Part shown: piece after piece, positions 62,470 through 64,000 of the stretch
How the letters are laid out: every line of letters starts with the position of its first letter
Numbering within the stretch: the stretch's first letter is position 1
Assembly: GCF_900109205.1 (NCBI RefSeq)
Contig: NZ_FNZB01000002.1
Span: forward strand, 558,001 to 622,000
DNA from: Sphingomonas sp. OV641
Lineage (GTDB): Bacteria > Pseudomonadota > Alphaproteobacteria > Sphingomonadales > Sphingomonadaceae
DNA length: 64,000 nucleotides
Direction: 5' to 3'
Translations under genes and position numbers: made by a program
The notes under the pieces: generated by a model
What the model saw: only the letters and a program-made list of their open reading frames with translations
Database searches by the model: none
Told to the model about the DNA's origin: nothing

Positions 62470-63315
62470 TCAATGGCCCCACCACGGATAGCCGGGCGGC
62501 ATGTCCCGCGTGATCCGGCCGGGAAAGGCCGGCGCGCGCTTTTCCAGGAAGGCCGCAACCCCTTCGCGGACGTCCGGGCCGGCGCCCAGTGCCATAGCGA
62601 ATCCGCCATCCACCTTCAGCGCGGCGGTCGGCGATGCCTCTCCTGCGAAGCGCCACAGCATCTGCCGGGTGAGCGCGATGGAGACGGGGGCGGTGTTCTC
62701 GGCGATTTCTAGCGCGATTTCCTGCGCCTTCTCCAGCAGCCTGTCGGCGGGCACGACCTCACTGACGAGTCCGCCGGACAGCGCCTCGGCTGCGTCGAAG
62801 ATCTTGCCGGAAAGACACCAGCGCAGCGCCTGGGGGAGCCCCACGATCTGCGGCAGGAACCAGGCGCTGCCCGCCTCCGGCACCAGGCCGCGGCGGGCAA
62901 AGACGAAGCCGAAGCGCGCGCTGTCCGCAGCGATGCGGATGTCGCACGGCAGGGTGAGCGTCGCGCCGACGCCGACCGCAGCACCGTTGATCGCGGCGAT
63001 GACCGGCTTGGGGCTGTCGAACAAGGCGCCCACGAAGCCGCCGCCGTCCTGGCGCGGCTTGCCCTCAGCGGCGAAATTGGGACCGCCGCTGCCGAAGCTG
63101 TCGGCGCCGCCCGAGATGTCCGCGCCGGCACAAAAGCCGCGGCCCTCGCCCGTCAGGATGATGGCGCGGACCTTTTCCTCCTTGCCCGCCTTGCGCACTG
63201 CTTCGGCAAGTTCGGCGCCCATCACCGCGGTATAGGCGTTCAGCTTGTCGGGACGGGCGAGCATGATCGTCGCGATCGGCCCGTCGATCGTGAAGCGGAT
63301 CTGTTCAAAGGTCAT
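62470..63315 (-). CDS. Enoyl-CoA hydratase/isomerase family protein
   Basis: 281 residues of the crotonase fold. ARPDKLNAYT and TGEGRGFCAGADISGG form the oxyanion hole region, GAAVGVGATLTLPCDIRIAADSARFGFVFARRGLVPEAGSAWFLP contains the conserved catalytic Glu (RGLVPEAGS), consistent with hydratase activity on short/medium enoyl-CoA. Low-complexity Gly insert (SGGADSFGSGGPNFA) around 69-83 is a loop variation. AAGGAGAGG precedes the ATG at 63315. Single gene here. Confidence 0.9.
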   Translation of the reverse strand: MTFEQIRFTIDGPIATIMLARPDKLNAYTAVMGAELAEAVRKAGKEEKVRAIILTGEGRGFCAGADISGGADSFGSGGPNFAAEGKPRQDGGGFVGALFDSPKPVIAAINGAAVGVGATLTLPCDIRIAADSARFGFVFARRGLVPEAGSAWFLPQIVGLPQALRWCLSGKIFDAAEALSGGLVSEVVPADRLLEKAQEIALEIAENTAPVSIALTRQMLWRFAGEASPTAALKVDGGFAMALGAGPDVREGVAAFLEKRAPAFPGRITRDMPPGYPWWGH

Positions 63316-63453
63316 CTGCCTCTCCTTGGCTCGCGGATCATGATGCGTCCGCTTTCTCCAGCGCATAACCTGTCCCGCCGCCATGCGCCATGCGGTGCGC
63401 CGGCATCGCCAAAGCGGCTTTCCCCTATCGCCCGCGCAGCTTAACGAGGGGGC

Positions 63454-64000
63454 ATGTGGCAGCTCTACCAATTTCCCTTGTGCCCCTTCACGCGCAAGGT
63501 TCGCATCCTTCTGGGCGAGAAGGACGTCGGCTATGAGCTGGTACGGGAGATCCCGTGGACGCGGCGGGACGAGTTCCTCGACATGAACCCCGCCGGGCAG
63601 ACGCCGGTGATGGTCGATGGCGAGCGCGGCACCGTGCTGATCGATTCGATGGCGATCTGCGAATATTTTGAGGAAACGGTGGATCGCGCGGCGATGATCA
63701 ACGGATCGGCGGCGAATCGCGCCGAGATCCGGCGCCTGGTCGCGTGGTTCGATTCGCAATTCTATCGCGACGTCAGCCAGCCGCTGATCGAGGAACGCAT
63801 GGTGAAGCGGCTGGTGCTGCGCCAGTCGCCCAATGCGGCGCGGCTGCGCGAAGCAATGAAGTCAGCGATCGGGCACCTCGATTACATCGATTACCTGCTG
63901 GATCATCGCAAATGGATGGCGGGCGCGACGATCAGCCTCGCCGACCTCGCCGCGGCGGCACATATTTCGGTGGCGGACTACCTGGGTGGGATCGACTGGT
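63454..64000 (+). CDS. Glutathione S-transferase family protein (truncated by window edge)
   Basis: The first 182 residues are present. The thioredoxin-like N-domain has FPLCPFTRKVRILLGEKD (glutathione-binding helix), NPAGQTPVMVDG with the conserved cis-Pro and IDSMAICEYFEET as the G-site Ser. The all-helical C-domain begins near residue 90 and reaches ISLADLAAAAHISVADYLGG. GAGGGGG precedes the ATG. The role is detoxification or a structural GST; nothing substrate-specific is visible. Confidence 0.9.
   Translation, partial: MWQLYQFPLCPFTRKVRILLGEKDVGYELVREIPWTRRDEFLDMNPAGQTPVMVDGERGTVLIDSMAICEYFEETVDRAAMINGSAANRAEIRRLVAWFDSQFYRDVSQPLIEERMVKRLVLRQSPNAARLREAMKSAIGHLDYIDYLLDHRKWMAGATISLADLAAAAHISVADYLGGIDW

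Overview
The window is chromosomal DNA from a GC-rich alphaproteobacterium, most probably a sphingomonad (Sphingomonas or a close relative). The evidence is the set of protein relatives recognised by eye (two-subunit AhpC/AhpF, a DmdC-like acyl-CoA dehydrogenase, feruloyl-CoA synthetase, DUF2093, a sphingomonad-type PadR/membrane-protein pair, a DUF4118/HisKA_2 kinase), the scattered palindromic intergenic repeats of the kind common in sphingomonad genomes, and the tRNA. Coding density is high. I see no phage, transposase, integrase, plasmid replication gene, rRNA or CRISPR array. This is core chromosome with many short repeats rather than an accessory island.

Layout. 1-5.2 kb: the start of a nucleotide-sugar epimerase, the ahpC-ahpF peroxide-reduction pair (reverse strand) with a large hairpin between the two genes, and the gmd-fcl pair that makes GDP-L-fucose. 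5.2-9.4 kb: small unknown genes embedded in direct and tandem repeats, a nitronate monooxygenase, and a PadR regulator overlapping a membrane protein that looks like a modified FtsW/RodA (SEDS) protein. 9.4-14.3 kb: acetoacetyl-CoA reductase, ferrochelatase translationally coupled to an orphan TAT-exported molybdopterin dehydrogenase subunit, and a MarR-like regulator. 14.3-27 kb: acyl-CoA metabolism, with an AlkK-like ligase, two acyl-CoA dehydrogenases, a CitE-like CoA lyase coupled to galE, a feruloyl-CoA synthetase and a hydratase of the mesaconyl-C4-CoA type, interleaved with msrA, a Sua5/TsaC tRNA-modification enzyme and an arylamine N-acetyltransferase.

27-37 kb: an M23 lipoprotein peptidase with DUF2093, xseA and purD sharing one CATG for their divergent start codons, a membrane-anchored helix-hairpin-helix protein beside polA, a polysaccharide flippase, a hotdog thioesterase and tRNA-Thr(GGT). 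37-53 kb: aminopeptidase P, nadB, a beta-lactamase-like lipoprotein, threonine aldolase, a DMT transporter, and a protease-rich block (M48, M28, PepN, S41). 53-64 kb: a PEBP protein, two tiny membrane-peptide genes, a diguanylate cyclase, an exported peroxiredoxin, a HisN-like phosphatase with a His-Gly repeat tail, clpB, a zinc alcohol dehydrogenase with a class II aldolase, a HisKA_2 sensor kinase, an enoyl-CoA hydratase and a truncated glutathione S-transferase.

The least explained sequence is: the ~87-bp tandem repeat that runs into the end of the nitronate monooxygenase gene; the PadR/SEDS-like pair with its 14-bp palindrome; the ahpC-ahpF hairpin; the pair of 36- and 29-residue membrane peptides; the His-Gly tail; and the ~455-bp unit carrying a small gene between direct repeats. 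All function calls rest on reading motifs and family resemblance, not on database searches.
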